A stretch of DNA of 64,000 nt from Lepeophtheirus salmonis (GCF_016086655.4 NC_052141.2:11346001-11410000), one strand, 5' to 3'; shown: positions 1 through 12,599, counted from the stretch's first letter. Notes: generated by a model from the letters alone, not told the origin. Program-made: numbers and translations.

Positions 1-2260
1 AGATATCAAAGAATTTAAGAGACTTATATTGACCCCAATATGGCCTCTTTCAACCATATAGTACATTAGTTATCATTCTTTTATTGTGAAGATCAATTAT
101 GGCTTCTTAAAGTGTAATTTACGTCGCAGCCTAACGGCGAATAAGAATAATTTGTTATATATTAACGATAATAAGAATACAAATATTTTGAGAAAAATAA
201 TTATATCTTGCTTATGTGTTAACGGACCACATATATATTGAAACCCTAGAGCAGTGGTTCTTAACTCTTGTTTTTTCTTTTCTTTAGTGTAATTAACCTC
301 ATTCCTAACTTTGGAGTATGGGAAGATAATGACTGAAGCAAATTAAAGCTTTATTCATAAAAGTTATATTCATTTAAAATTTATTTTATGCCAGCATGCA
401 CACTAGGAAGTTCTATTATCTACTGTAGTTATTCTTGGGGAGATATTGGCCATTTTAATTTGATTTCTGTCTAAAAATTGGCTATTTTTAGACCTCCTAT
501 ACAGTCTTGAATATGATTATATGAGCCAAAAATTGTACTTAATATATTTTGTAATATTCAGTTAAAAATATCTTCAAAACATTGTTTTGAGCTGAGATTT
601 TTAACATTGTATAATATTTTTTACGTCTAAGTATTGTTGAGCTAGGTTGCGATAATAAAAAATCTGCAGACAACTCGAGTCAGACTTTTAACAGTTCTGT
701 TTATTCGGTCATATTATAATACTAGAAACCCAGTGTAATTCTAGTTTAATATCATTATTATGTGGTGGTGTTCTTCACTAGAACAGGTTTCATGATTAAA
801 GCTGGTACTCCTAAATTTTCATTTTACATATTATTAATAATATGTTTATTAGAAATCATAAGCGTCTTCTCTGGGATTATAAATTGAAGGAAATACCATT
901 TTGGGGCTTAAATTGGATATTTTTACTTCATAAAATAGATAATTTTCAAAACTCCATTAAATGGATTTATGAATCCATATGATGAAAATGATAAACCCTG
1001 ATATTTAAATATAATCAAACTAATAGTTACTGAAAATCCATCAAATGGGTTGATTTGTACAATTACTTTTTTCCTTTGGGTAGGTTAGAAACGAAAAAAG
1101 TAGGATAATATGAGAAAAATATATTTATGAATAAAATAAAAAAAACTTAACACATGCATTGAATACTACTTAATACCAATAATAAACAGTGATATTCGAA
1201 TTAAATCAAATTGAGAATCCCTTCAAATGGCTAGATTTGTTCATTTTTTTCATCAAGAGATCTTTACTTTGAAAGAAATGAGTTCGCATGTTAATTACCA
1301 CCCAGCTCATTTGTATATACCAGTGCGACCAGCTTATCACATTTGCAAAAAAATATTTGTGGATAAGTTTAGATTTGAAAATCACTATTTTTATGACCAT
1401 CTGTATAAACATAAAAAAAGTCTAGCAACCAATTAAAGCACAAAAACTACCCTTTACTGTATCCGGGTTAAAAGGTCACAATCAGATACGAATGTAATTG
1501 AACCTGTACCTTTAACCCCACTTTTTTTTAGGTAAATTATATTATATTATTTAATTTTTTAACATTGGGTGAATATAACGTCGCCATTATATAATTTGGC
1601 TTCCTAAACCTTTAGGTCCACTACGAAATACATTCCAGCGTTGTAGTTCTAAAGTTACAAATGATGTATAATATGGGATTTATAATATTGATTAAAAAGA
1701 TTTATTATTTTCAAATTTAATTTTCATATAATTTTATTCGTGATTATTTTTCGAAAACCTTTCAATCTCAATGACTAAAGATTTCAAATAGTTTAGTGAA
1801 GTAATATGTTTGTAGATTCTTAATATCTTAAGCATGCTCTTCAGAAACCAGCAAAATCAATAAAGGTCAGGATTGGAGTCCATTCTATAAGCCACTACAG
1901 CTTAAGTTAATACTATCAACCAAATAAATAAAAAAGACGCTATTCAAATCCATTCATTTGAGCAACATGAATAGAAAGATTTGGAAATTGTCTAAATCCT
2001 TGGGAGTGTAGATCAAAAAGAAAAGTAAATTTTGATAACTTGGATTTATGTCATAATGTCTGATGATAAGTGTTGGATCGGTACCATAATTGATTTCCTA
2101 ATCAGTCTACTCCTCCCCTGTCAGTTCTTTTTTGTCCCACCTTTTTACCATTCAACAGTCCTAAGGAAAGATACGTCAGTCTCGTGAACAGGATACCTCC
2201 CCACTGTAGATTGAACCCCTACAATTTCACTCCCAGAGCTATCTACCCCAATCCATTTTT
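1..2260. other. AT-rich intergenic DNA, no gene recognised
   Basis: I see no convincing coding exon here. Two short overlapping open frames on opposite strands near 1206-1436 have no family features. A motif of about 34 bases around 1028-1061 (ending in ...aaatgggttgatttgtac) returns with changes at 1210-1243, and a weaker version lies near 945-975. This suggests an old, degenerate tandem duplication with a spacing near 180 bases. Confidence 0.5.
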
Positions 2261-2340
2261 TTCATTATTATTGAAAAGTACAGCTAGTAAACGATAGATG
2301 GCCAAAGTCGTGAATGAATGGTATGGTTTTTAACAAAGAT

Positions 2341-2770
2341 AAAAACCCAGTGTAGAATGGGCATGTTACAAAAAGAAACCAAAAATCAACATGGTTACCA
2401 TGACAATTTGAAGAAAGAGGAGAAAAAGAGAGAAAGAATAATGCTCATGACGCTTCACTAGATTAGCTACAATCAGCTGTGACAAGGGAGGAGGGAGAGA
2501 AGGAAATAAACAAGGATATTGCTAAAAATTAATCCAATGTCGATCTCCAATTCTACTCTGAGTCCAACAAGGACTTACAATTATAACTGTGCAACAAACC
2601 CTTAGGGTTACTCTCCGTCTTTTATGAACACTCACAAACATCCAAACGGAATTAGAATATCATTTAATTTATTTAGGAAAGGATGTTCACTACTTAGGAA
2701 TTAAATAATAATGACAACTGCTAAGGAAAAGAAAATTCCTTCTTTATACTACCACTTACAAATTAACAGG
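2341..2770 (+). repeat. Dispersed repeat family R1, copy 1
   Basis: This block recurs at 34262-34625 with recognisable identity along most of its length. Shared landmarks are ccaaaaatcaacatggt, ctacaatcagctgtgacaag, and the run from ccaattc(t/c)actctgagt to gttactctccgt. Partial copies lie at 19671-19880 (+), 32060-32310 (-) and 36105-36180 (+). I see no coding capacity. A non-autonomous DNA transposon is the most likely nature, but its ends are not defined. Confidence 0.7.
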
Positions 2771-3244
2771 CCAGCTAAACAAAAACACCGGATTTACATA
2801 ATTGGTTGTTAATATCGGTTATTGTGCAGTATATCTTCATTAAACTTTTTGCTAATTAATAACTATAGGGAATGTTTAAGACTAAGAGGATAAGAGAAAA
2901 GTCGTGGAGGATATATTAATACGATATATTCTAGACCCAAAACGAATATGACACTACTCTGACATTTTGTCGCTGGGTATTTAAAGTAAGAAATTTACTA
3001 CACACTTGTATTTAAAACCGTATCAGTACTTAATAAGTTTAGTTGCTAGTAGTGTAACCGTATTTATCATAAATAGGTTGATACATAATGGGGAGGGGGG
3101 AAATATTTCAAGTAATCACCAAATATTGACATTCCAAATGGAAAATGTTTTCTTGTGGAGGGGGCCTTAAATGTTTTATTGGTGATCCACGCTTATTCCA
3201 ATTGCTTGTTCATAACAAATATTTGTTGTACATAGTGTCAGTCG

Positions 3245-3470
3245 TAATTTATTCTGTCCAATCTAGTCTTGGGACCGATCCTTAAGGTCGTATCTCCTTT
3301 GGACTGACTCTACTAGAACTGATTAAAAAAATAAATAAATAAAGATGGCTAACGTCATCAAGGACTGAACTCTTTAAGTTTTAAAACTGATATGCAGGAC
3401 TGGACTGGACCGAGACTGAACTGTACTGGACTCTAGTCTTCAGTCCTAAATAAGGACTGAGACATTACAT
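3245..3470 (+). repeat. Dispersed GGACT/GGACC-rich repeat
   Basis: This segment is dense in ggact, ggacc, agtcc and ggtcc words, for example ggactggactggaccgaga. It ends in 'tcctaaataaggact'. The same vocabulary and order (a tgacgtca-like core, then ggactgaa, then ctaaataagga) appears at 6935-7215 and in two opposed copies at 41690-42225. A foldback, MITE-like element is likely. No protein is encoded. Confidence 0.6.
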
Positions 3471-3518
3471 ATTGTACTTATTTAAATGCAGAATTCATGA
3501 ATAATCGTAGGTAGATAT

Positions 3519-3964
3519 ATACCGAGTGGTACATTAAAATCTGAACACCTTGAATTTTAACCTTCAACAAGATATACTTTATTACTTAAGAATATAATTT
3601 CAACAAAAATTGTACTTTAAATAGATATGTCTCTGAACTCTCTTAATCACCAATGTAGCTGTCCTTAGTGGTAATGATGGCTTCCTGGGGGCGCTGGAAG
3701 GCCTGACACCCTCTGCGGATGTAGTCTTCTTTCATGGCGTCTCAGTACTTGCTGACGGCGGTCCTACATGGAGTGCGCGAATATAAATTTGTTGATCCCG
3801 TTCAAGTCTCATATTTTTTACATGTACGTAAGTTAGACAGTTCAGGTTTTTTTTTTTTGTAACTTATTGTTTATGCTTTAATATATCGAAATATGAATTA
3901 ATTTCAATCTCTCAACTTTCATTAGTTATTGAATTAGTAATTAGTCAGATTTCAATGGACAACC
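3519..3964 (-). mobile_element. Internally deleted Tc1/mariner element
   Basis: The left end reads ccgagtggtacattaaaatc. The right end, reverse-complemented, reads as a diverged copy (gttgtccattgaaatctga). Between them the minus strand keeps a short N-terminal piece (SRTPCRTAVSKY) fused to the C-terminal end of a transposase (DAMKEDYIRRGCQAFQ followed by EAIITTKDSYIGD and a stop). The catalytic core is missing, so this is a deletion derivative. The same terminal sequence occurs at 55193 and, more diverged, at 57103. Confidence 0.75.
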
Positions 3965-4152
3965 TTGTGAAGCAGACAAACATTTCAAAGAATTAGTAAA
4001 TATTGACATTCCAAATTGGAAAAAAAAAATCAATGAAAAAACTTCAATAAAGGATGCAAAATACAATTGAAAATGGGTCATATCATCATCATATTTGACA
4101 CTGTTAAAAGCTGTGCCACAGAGGAAACAGTTGAAAAAATGAATATATTATG

Positions 4153-4182
4153 TATATATATATTACAGTAATGCCTTCAACT
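4153..4182 (+). promoter_or_regulatory. Putative TATA box and initiator of the ShKT gene
   Basis: A TATATATATA run starts at 4153. It is followed about 26 bases later by a TCAACT initiator-like site near 4177, 20-25 bases before the start codon at 4203. The spacing fits an arthropod core promoter, but TA-rich runs are common here. Confidence 0.4.
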
Positions 4183-4202
4183 CAAGTAAAAAAGTTTCCA
4201 TC

Positions 4203-5647
4203 ATGATTCAAGTGAGTAGACTTATCATTTTATCTTGCATCTTCATCGGAGCACTTGGAGGATTTGATAGTAAGTCACTAATGGGTTGAAGTAATTTTGA
4301 ATGTTGTTAGACATGCTTCTTATTCATAGATACATGTGCTGATAAAAGGAGAGATTGTAAAGCTGATAATGTCCTCTGCATGCAACCCTATTACTATTTC
4401 CAATGCTCAAGAACTTGTGGATGCACAGGTAAGCGCAATAATAATAGCACTATTCAACTACATATGATACTCGACTCTAGGGGCTTGCAATGATCCTTCT
4501 GCTAGTTGTCTTGATGAATCCGGTGATTGCTTTGAAACTCCTCTCATGAATAAATGTCCCCGATTCTGTGGAGTGTGTGAAGGTAAAAATAACTCTTTAA
4601 TAGGGCGGGCATTCATTTGAGCAAGGTTATTTTCTTCGAGTGTCATCTTAATGAGATTCATTAGAGCAGAGATGTATTTGGAATATCTTAATTTGAGCAA
4701 GGTTGAGTTCAGCGACATTTTCATATAATATGCATTAATAGATGAATGACATGAACATTAGACAAAAAAGAACAAGACACCACTAGCTTTTTTATCCACA
4801 CTCAACCTCGACTGTCAAAAGGGAAATGACCTATTTGAAAAAACAAAAACATATGATAGCTAGTCTTTTGTATTTCTCTTGTTGCCAACAGTGAGTTATG
4901 GTTTACAGAATAGTTATAAATTATTATGTAGATTGAATTGATAATCTTACTGTTGTGTCTTAACGAGGTTGAGGAGACACAAACTATTTAAAGGTGGAGA
5001 GATCCAGGACGACCGAGAGAAGTGAGGAGAAGGAAAGGCGTAGAGGAATAATACAACACTTATTTAAAGGAACATCTGTATTCTTTAATACAAAAACCTA
5101 CTCTGCTACATACATAAAATATACTGAAAACGAGGTAAAAGACTGTACTTTACACACATATATATATACAAGAAAATAAGAGAAGAGAAGAAGGGGGAAG
5201 AAAACAATAATACATTACACTTACCAATGATGTAACTATACATTTCATTAGTTGATACTTGCTAAAAATAACCTGTTTTAATAGATTTGCGACCTTATTT
5301 TAATTATTTTCTCATCGATAGGCTGCAATGACTTAGTTAAACAAACAATATGTGCAATGAATGTTCATCGTTGCAACGAGTATAACGTACTTTACTTGTG
5401 TTCAAATACTTGTGGAAGGTGTCAAGGTAAGACTTTTTAAATAACTTGCTCAATAGCTTTGATATTAATGATAAATTATTCTTTGATAATTTCAGAGCGT
5501 TGCAGAAATAAAATGGGTTCAGACTATGTGTGCGCTGCATTTAATGCTCGTGGATACTGTTACAGTACCAATAAACACTCTCGTGTGATGAGGGATATTT
5601 GCTCTGCTACATGCACCTCAGGTTGTCGTATCAAAAGGCTTCCTTAA
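4203..5647 (+). CDS. Secreted protein with four ShKT-like domains (five exons)
   Basis: I read five exons: 4203-4269, 4330-4428, 4481-4582, 5322-5426 and 5496-5647. All have GT-AG borders and all introns are phase 1, giving 174 residues. Exon 1 encodes a hydrophobic signal peptide (IILSCIFIGALGG). Each of exons 2-5 encodes one domain with six cysteines ending in the CxxxCxxC or CxCxC-like pattern of ShKT (SXC) domains, known as potassium-channel-toxin-like folds and as modules of many secreted invertebrate proteins. There is no attached protease or other enzyme domain, so the product is a bare chain of ShKT modules. One domain per exon with uniform phase-1 introns indicates growth by exon duplication. 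Intron 3 (739 bases) is much longer than the other three (52-69 bases). Poly(A) signals lie near 5945. The family call is from the cysteine pattern; channel blocking, matrix binding or host interaction are all possible and not shown. Confidence 0.85.
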
Positions 5648-5809
5648 AGGAATTATCATACATCGCTATTATTATATAATCATTAATAATAGATTATTCG
5701 TCAAATATACTTAACTATTTGCATAACTGAATCATAATATGATTTAAGTGTCCTGGAATTATTTTTTGATATATAACTTACTAGAATTAGTAATTGGCAT
5801 TATCCTGCG

Positions 5810-5935
5810 TTGACTAACATATTAACATATTGCTTTATTAATATAGAAAATAACTCCCAGAAAAATCATCCGTGTTACCGTCCGATTTATATGAGCACAC
5901 TCACACCTAGCTACTCACTCAATACTTAGACGTTC
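5810..5935 (-). repeat. Dispersed repeat, copy in the 3' region of the ShKT gene
   Basis: On the minus strand this region reads ...gtgtgagtgtgctcata...gggagttat...gttagtcaacgc. The same order recurs on the plus strand at 28198-28325 with roughly three quarters of bases alike. It sits just downstream of the ShKT stop codon and may fall in its 3' untranslated region. Confidence 0.6.
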
Positions 5936-6239
5936 TCTCCTCAGGAATAAAATAATAATAAAAATAACAGCTTGATATATTTTTTAAATATAATGTGATG
6001 AGCCAAGGCGTGCATTAGTCTCTAGAGTGCTACCTGTATGTGCTTTACCTAAACATGCTTCTCCCTAAGCCTCAGCTTAAGGGTTATTCATTATTTTTTT
6101 TGTTTATACAGAGTGTAATCTCTATTTAACAACCCTACATGATTTTCTTAAACGGATTTTCTCCGGAACTTTATCCAATTTTAGCATAAGCTAATGTTCA
6201 ATGAAAGCTAAATAAAAAAAAATATATAGTACTCAATAT

Positions 6240-6625
6240 AATCGCATTTGGCGTCAATAACAACCTCGACTTGACCTTAGAAACGGGAGTAAGTATTGAT
6301 GAGAGTCTCCTTTGGCACATTTCAGAATTCCTCCCAGATCCTGAACATCAGTTTGTATTTTGTGATGCAAGAGGATCTATTGTTATGCCACACAACTCTG
6401 CCCTCCACAAATAAGCCCATGAGGTTGTGATCCGATGTGCTTAGAGGCCAAACACTGTGTCCAACAAGGTATTCATTAATTCATAATACTTCATCGATGG
6501 CATTTTTTTAGCTGACGCCAAACACTTCTGCTAGCCAGTAAAACAACAAACAACGTGTATTCACTCAAAGTTGGCTGTTAAACAGCAACCGCACCCTCTA
6601 TAAAATGTTTTTTTTTCTGGTTTAA
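6240..6625 (-). mobile_element. Tc1/mariner transposase remnant (C-terminal part)
   Basis: The minus strand translates, with two stop codons, to a typical C-terminal end. A decayed catalytic block (WPLSTSDHNLMGLFVEGRV, in place of the usual SPDLNPMD type) is followed by KLMFRIWEEF, PKETLINTYSRF and GQVEVVIDAKCDYIE. This matches the order R.I.eef...v...c.rf..R.eavi...gg.ie of the family. The element cannot encode a working enzyme, and inverted ends were not identified with confidence. Confidence 0.7.
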
Positions 6626-6934
6626 TATGAGGCTTACCCTCGATTTTTTGGAATTGGAATGAATTTCCTTTTCCTAAACGCCTGTCATTATTTTTTAACT
6701 CCTGAGCAGTGATCTTCATTTCCTACATCATTCAACTATCCTCAAAACCTGATTATGCATTTGCTTGTGCTTATAAAAGCCGGTTAGTAACCTTGAGGAT
6801 TTGTTGCAATAATAGGACTTGGAGTAAAATTGATGATCGACATAGGAGTACTTCATGCCAGTTTCCATGTTTATTCCCTTCTCCCCCTCCTGCCGCGTCA
6901 CAGTGTTGTGTAAGTGCTTATTTATTCGGTCCAG

Positions 6935-7215
6935 CCCAGTCCATAGGACTGTCGGTCGTTGGGACCAGACCTTGGTATTTTTCATAAAAATATCGATGGT
7001 ATATTAAGCCAAAAATGATTGATGAAATATGTATAACACAATATAATACGAACATATGATATTATTACAACAGAGTAATTAAAAAGAGGAAAAACACCGT
7101 CATTGACGTCACGAGGGATCGATTTTACCTTTTTTAAGGACTGAAAAGTGGTACTTTACTGGATGGGGCTGGACTGGGCCGCGGTTCTTGTTTCTAAATA
7201 AGGACCAACACAACG
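6935..7215 (+). repeat. Dispersed GGACT/GGACC-rich repeat, copy 2
   Basis: It begins with cggtccagcccagtccatagg and ends with ggactgggcc...ctaaataaggacc, with a tgacgtca-like core near 7105. The two ends are roughly inverted relative to each other, and the vocabulary matches 3245-3470 and 41690-42225. Confidence 0.55.
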
Positions 7216-7499
7216 CTAGTCACAGAGGATCTAATGAAACGTCATGACAGCTAAGCTGATCTCCTCCAAAACATTCTTCAAATTCTTAGACTTTTGATTT
7301 TTGCTTTTTTTTAACATGTCCAAAATACAGGGTTCGGAAGCCAAACGTGGAAACATGTATCTTTGCAACTCTTCCAGCATTAATGTGCGTCCTGACACTA
7401 CATATATACTTGTTGTTGACCCATATACGATTGCCAGTTATATAGGGGTATGGGGGGGGGGTCAGGAGAGCAAAATACACTTGAAGGTGATCATCTGAA

Positions 7500-8700
7500 G
7501 TATGTTTTTTTTAATTATTCCATTCACGGAGGCTTTGAAACTGGTACGTTCAGGACGGGCTGAATTTTGTTAAAATAACTTACAAGAAGATCTGATAAAA
7601 AGTACTTCTATTCTATCAACCGGATACTGTTCAACTTATTTAATGCTGACCTTGTAGTCACATTTTCTAAATTTTGTAGATTAATTTGATTTTTTATCTA
7701 ATAATATGAAATCCTCCTTTTACACCCCCCAGTAGCACCTTTTTGAATTACCGCCCCCGACATCAAAGTAGTGGTATCACCCACTTTGGGAAACGCTGTT
7801 CTACATAAACAGCGAAATAATAAACGAACGCTTCAAAATATAGCTGATAACCATAAACTCGATTCCTTCTTGTTTATTATTTCTAAAGATTATTTTTCAT
7901 CAATAAAGATCATTAAACATGTACCTATATTAATATAATTGTAGGAAATTACTCAGTTCAAACCTCTTTTGATCTTGCTGACCATTAGCATATCTTGAGA
8001 TTTTATATGCTGCGGCTTTATCTGGAATTTCGTAAAAATTCCAGAATTTCTGTTGTAAGTACATTCTTATTTTCGATCCATGTTATTAGGGAAAAAATAT
8101 TTCGCTTTCTTGCACACTCAGTGGTAACACTTAACTTTATGCTAAGGTCTACAAAATTGTAAAATTATTAAATTTGGAGCTACATGCCTAAAACCATCTG
8201 ATTTTCTTGAAAATCAGAGTTTTCTTGCTTCTGCCGTCAGGAATAATGATTCAGAAACATTCTTGACAGAAATAAACTCAGATTGATCAAAGCAAGCACG
8301 CTGCCGTAAAGAAAATGAATTTAAGACATAATCAAGCCTACAAATATCGTATTAAAATAGCTACTAGTATTTCAAAACAAATTACGAGTTACCGGAAACC
8401 TTTGTTGTGGTAGGGCACTGGCGTGGAAAATCTTGAAAATCCTAATTGCTTGGAAGAAAGATTATCCGGTCTTATTTTGAAAATTTAATAACTACAACAC
8501 AAAACTATCAATTTATTCGGACAAATACTACTTTTAATTTATTGAGGGATTGAAAATGTACAGAAAATATTAGAGTAATGGTTCGAACACTGGGAAACTA
8601 TCTGTGGTTGTACATCTATTCAATGATTGTCGAAGAGATTGTTATTGTTGGTAGATTGTAAGCATCATATTGGAGAAAAATTACTAATTACATTTTTGGG
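7500..8700. other. AT-rich intergenic DNA
   Basis: No coding exon, RNA gene or recognisable element is visible. Short open frames on both strands at about 7286-7498 overlap each other and lack family features. Confidence 0.4.
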
Positions 8701-8715
8701 ATACATTAAAAATTG

Positions 8716-9005
8716 AAAAATGGAAATATATCGAGTTCAGAACAAGATACAGAATCAATAAAACACTGTATGATAATAAAAATACTTTTACATATGTTTT
8801 ATTAATCCTAATTATGATTTAGGGATTGTTTTAAGGGTAAAAAATGACTTTGAACAATAAAAGTCCCGAAATACTAGAATCCCAGATATTTCAGAATTCA
8901 GATGACTGAAAAAAAGGGATCAGTTTAGGATTCAACGCTCAAAGATAAATTCCTTTTTTGGCTTGAATTCATTTGTACAAAATTCAGTTTCTTGGCTAAT
9001 AGATA
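8716..9005 (+). repeat. Direct repeat flanking the hAT region, left copy
   Basis: About 280 bases beginning aatggaaatatatcgagttc and ending near gaattcatttgtacaaaa. They recur in the same orientation at 12309-12565 with perhaps 80 percent of bases alike. The two copies bracket 3.3 kb that contains a hAT-like transposase pseudogene. They could be long terminal repeats, a segmental duplication or two insertions of one element. I found no primer-binding site or polypurine tract to support LTRs. Confidence 0.65.
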
Positions 9006-9559
9006 TAGAGAATACATTTGTCTATGGCTATGAATAAATTGTTTTGTCATCTACAACTCATTTTAAATAAAATTTCATTTTAAACAGCTCAAATACATTC
9101 AAAAATTATTTTTTAAATTTGTGTTTCAATTAAGGGCAGAATTCGGTAATCTTTAGAGTTTTATCCATCAATTGGAATAATTTTATAAAATTATACGGCC
9201 ATTATTAGACTCGTGAAAATTTCTTTCCTAGACACACTGACTGATAAACAAAATATGAAATGGAATAGAGAAGTCATGATGTTATCTATATAAAAAAAAC
9301 ATTTAATCGAATGTTTGATGTCATTTTTTTAATTATAATTTAAAATTATTATTACCAACCGTATTTATACATTTATGTTAAATTAAATAATATATTTATT
9401 ACTTTATAACCTTTTTAATTTAATGAAAGGTTGCGTTGAAATACAAATAGTAAAATAAACGTACACAGATGGAGCTGAGTATAAGATGTGGCATCTACCT
9501 ATAAAAAACATAAAATTCAAAAGAACGAGTTATATCATTTTTGGAGTTGGGGATTGACT

Positions 9560-11144
9560 ATCAAATAGTCCTTTCAGGTCATGCTTTTGAAATTGTACTT
9601 GGTGTACAGAATCCGTTCAGTGATTCAACAGACAAGCTTATAATCTTGAGCAGCTCTGAATAAAAATCTACATGTTTGGATTTTTCCAAAAATTTGGTAC
9701 ACCTCTGACCTTTGAATTTGATATTTAATTTGAAGCTCACTGAATTCTTCACCTCTGTTACTTTTCTCAAGAAGTCTTTTAAGATTGGTGACCTGACCAA
9801 AGTACTTTACATCATCAATTTCCACTCACTTTTCAGCTAGATGTCTGATACAGCCCTCAACATCCTTCCAGTGAGGTATCTCACTCAGATCCATCAACAT
9901 GAAGTAACCTAGACACAGACTGTACACCTTTTACCAAATCCATTATTTTGCTTTTGTGCCTTTACCTTAAGAGGTATGAAGTTTTTGTTCTTCCGTTCAT
10001 CAAACATGGTGTTGACCATGCCAATAATTTTTGTAACTTCCACAACTTAATTGTTCACCCTCTACTGAATGTGTGTCTGAATTATACAGATGAGAGAATG
10101 CATTCCCCAAATCTTCATAAAACTTTTTTAAGTAGCATGGATAGCTTTTCCTGAGACAGAAAGAAGAATTTCAAGTCTGGATACATCTACAGCAATCTGG
10201 AAATAATAAAAACTAATGTATATTGCAGGAAGAGGGGAGAGTTCTGTACTCAACATCAACAAATTTACAGCGCTCCTTCAGATTTTCTGTGCGCACAGTA
10301 TAGATTTAAAAATGTTGATACATTTTAAATATGATTTCTCAATCTCAACATTCAGTGTGTCTGCTCCATGGTGAACACAATTGTTGAGAATGTGTGCTCG
10401 ACAACCCACACCAATTACAGATTTGTTCTACAAGGACTTTTTTAGGTGCGAAACATTCCTCCTTTCCTCAGACAACAGATTCCTCCAAAGTTGGAATTAC
10501 AGTTGTCTCCTGTAAATGAATACTTTTCGAAAATATACATTTCTGCTTCAATGTTTCTTAGATGTATTCTGTAATGGTGTCAGCTGATTCATTTTAGGTG
10601 CTTTTAATTTAAATAAATTTACATCGCAGGGGAATATTTCTCAGCTTCATGATTGCTACCATCAGTAGACCTGCTAAAGTACGGCATTTCTTCGAGTGCT
10701 TTTAGAGAAACTTCGACAAGGGGCTGATGGGGCTATCACAGCATCAACAATTACTTCTGTTTTGGTGCGAGTAGTTGATATTTTTTGAGCTGTCACCGAA
10801 TCTGCGAAAATCTTTCTTAGCAAACCAGATGTCCAGTCCATTCATCTATAGCTTTTGGGATACTTTATTGTGTGAAAAGCGAGGGTACCCTCTGCAGCTA
10901 TAACAGAAGTGTTGGTTTTACTCACAAAAAAGTATGTCATTTACTCGACGAACTCTCTCACCTTGCTGCAGTCTTGTGCTTTGCAGAGTCTACATAAGCC
11001 TTCAAATCGTAACCGCCTTTATTTGCGACTGACACATACATGCCTGCTCTGTATGTATGCACTCAGCTTCCAAAGCATCACGGCCCAGGAAAAAACATGT
11101 TTTTACTTTTGTTCGTCTGTGAATTTACATTTACGTTTAGGCAT
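9560..11144 (-). mobile_element. hAT-like transposase pseudogene
   Basis: The likely original start is the minus-strand ATG at 11144-11142, opening MPKRKCKFTDE. Then follows a zinc-finger-like N-terminal segment (cysteine-rich, AKHKTA), an ATLAFHT-like piece (GTLAFHT), the block YFSRSTDGSNHEAEK, the block TGDNCNSNFGG, and SVIGVGCRAHILNNCVHHGA. The last continues into NVEIEKSYLK and on to a C-terminal tail at about 9579-9825. This order matches the hAT-like family whose members carry 'aDNa..NfGg' and 'CaaHilnn'. Several stop codons and frame changes, for example a TAG just before NKSVIG, break it. It is a fossil, flanked by the direct repeats at 8716 and 12309. Confidence 0.75.
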
Positions 11145-11764
11145 GGCTGGAGATGTAATCGGCTATTGGAAACAACGCATAGAGTAGAAGGGTAAGGTGC
11201 TCAATATAACTATTAAGCTATGTGGAAGACCCAGAAACACAAATATGCAATTAGGCAAAACAAAAATTAAAAAACTATTTTTTGTTTTGTTCGACGAGGC
11301 AAAATACCAGGCGTTTACAGAATATCTGCTGGACCTATGTTTTAAGTCTCGAAAAGAGGGAATGTCTAGGAAAAAAAGAACGCCTATTCATCCTATATAT
11401 GTATATATCGTAGGAACCTATTTAAAGTCCATAATTAATTTATTTTTGATTTTTGGTAACCTACCAAGAACTAAGCCTAACAGTTTTCCTCGCTTACATT
11501 TCTCATTTCCTCGTGCTCCACTATGAAAGAGCATTTGAGTCCATCCCCAAATCCTTTCATCACATAAAACACTCTTCTCTTCTGACACATCCTGGCTCAT
11601 AACGAAGTGGAAATCTCTACTCTTGCCTAATTTGATATTATGTTTGTTCCCCCTTAAAACAATCACCAAATTAAAAATAGTATTAATAAAACGTATGTAT
11701 AAAAGTGTTTTTTATGATTATATATGTAGTGATTTTATTAATTCTGTATACTGTTCCGAACTGG

Positions 11765-12172
11765 ATATGCATCTCCAAGGATTTTTGTACCATTTTGTAT
11801 TTTTTAAGTGATTCCATTTTATATGGGGTTGTATTAGGAAATAGTCAACATTATATTTTTTTTGACTTCGATAATGACGTCATGTCCCGTATAAGTAAGA
11901 TCGAGGCAATCAAAGGAAGATACTTCTAACATGATTATCTATCTCAAGAGATGTTCGAATTCTGATTCTGAATTCCACGAGGTACAACGGGAGGAGAATT
12001 CATCTTACGGAAAATTGTATACCTAATAAGGCAGTAGAATGGGAATTGGGAATAAGATACCAGGATCGAAACAATAAAGCGGTCTATTCATGATGAGTAG
12101 ATAATTTTGAATATTTCAAAATGGGATCACTTAAAAATACAAAATGAACTAAAATCCTTGGAGATGTATATT
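11765..12172. repeat. MITE-like element with 54-base inverted ends
   Basis: The left end (atgcatctccaaggattttt, continuing to ...aagtgattccatttt near 11822) is repeated in inverse at 12118-12170 with a few mismatches. The roughly 290-base interior shows no coding content. The size and long terminal inverted repeats suggest a miniature DNA transposon. Confidence 0.65.
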
Positions 12173-12308
12173 TTTTAATATATTTTTATTTAAATTATAG
12201 ATTGAATACTTTTACATAATATAAGCTATGATATTCTTCAATTCTATGTATTATGAATAAGTTATAAGGGTCTAAAGAAGAGTGTTGTTTTTCATCATTT
12301 TTCAGCCT

Positions 12309-12565
12309 AAAATGGAAATATATCGAGTTCAGAACAAAATACAGAATCAATAAAAACACTTTTACATAAATTTTATTAATCTTACTTTTAATTTGAGGAT
12401 TGTTTCAAGGGTAAAATATGTCTCTGTACGATAATAGTTCTGAATTACTATAATCCCAGATATTTCTGATGACTGAGAGAAAAACTAAGATAAGTTTTGG
12501 ATTATTCACCTAAAAATAAATTCCTTATTCCCCTTGAATTCATTTGTACAAAATGAGAGATCCAG
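12309..12565 (+). repeat. Direct repeat flanking the hAT region, right copy
   Basis: This is the partner of 8716-9005, with the same orientation and the same landmarks (aatggaaatatatcgagttc; ttgaattcatttgtacaaaa). It is slightly shorter because of small deletions. Confidence 0.65.
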
Positions 12566-12599
12566 AGTGTTATCTATGAAAAAAAAATCTAATGGGATT

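Noticed and set aside
4458..4724. 88-residue minus-strand open frame
   Set aside because: It overlaps exon 3 and intron 3 of the well-supported ShKT gene on the other strand.
6709..6987. Overlapping 92- and 85-residue frames on opposite strands
   Set aside because: They cross from unique sequence into the GGACC repeat and have no family features.
8581..8600. ggttcgaacac, resembling a tRNA T-loop
   Set aside because: No acceptor stem, D-arm or anticodon arm could be folded around it.
10909..11526. Two plus-strand open frames of 92 and 109 residues
   Set aside because: The first is antisense to the N-terminal part of the hAT-like transposase. The second has no features and low complexity at its end.
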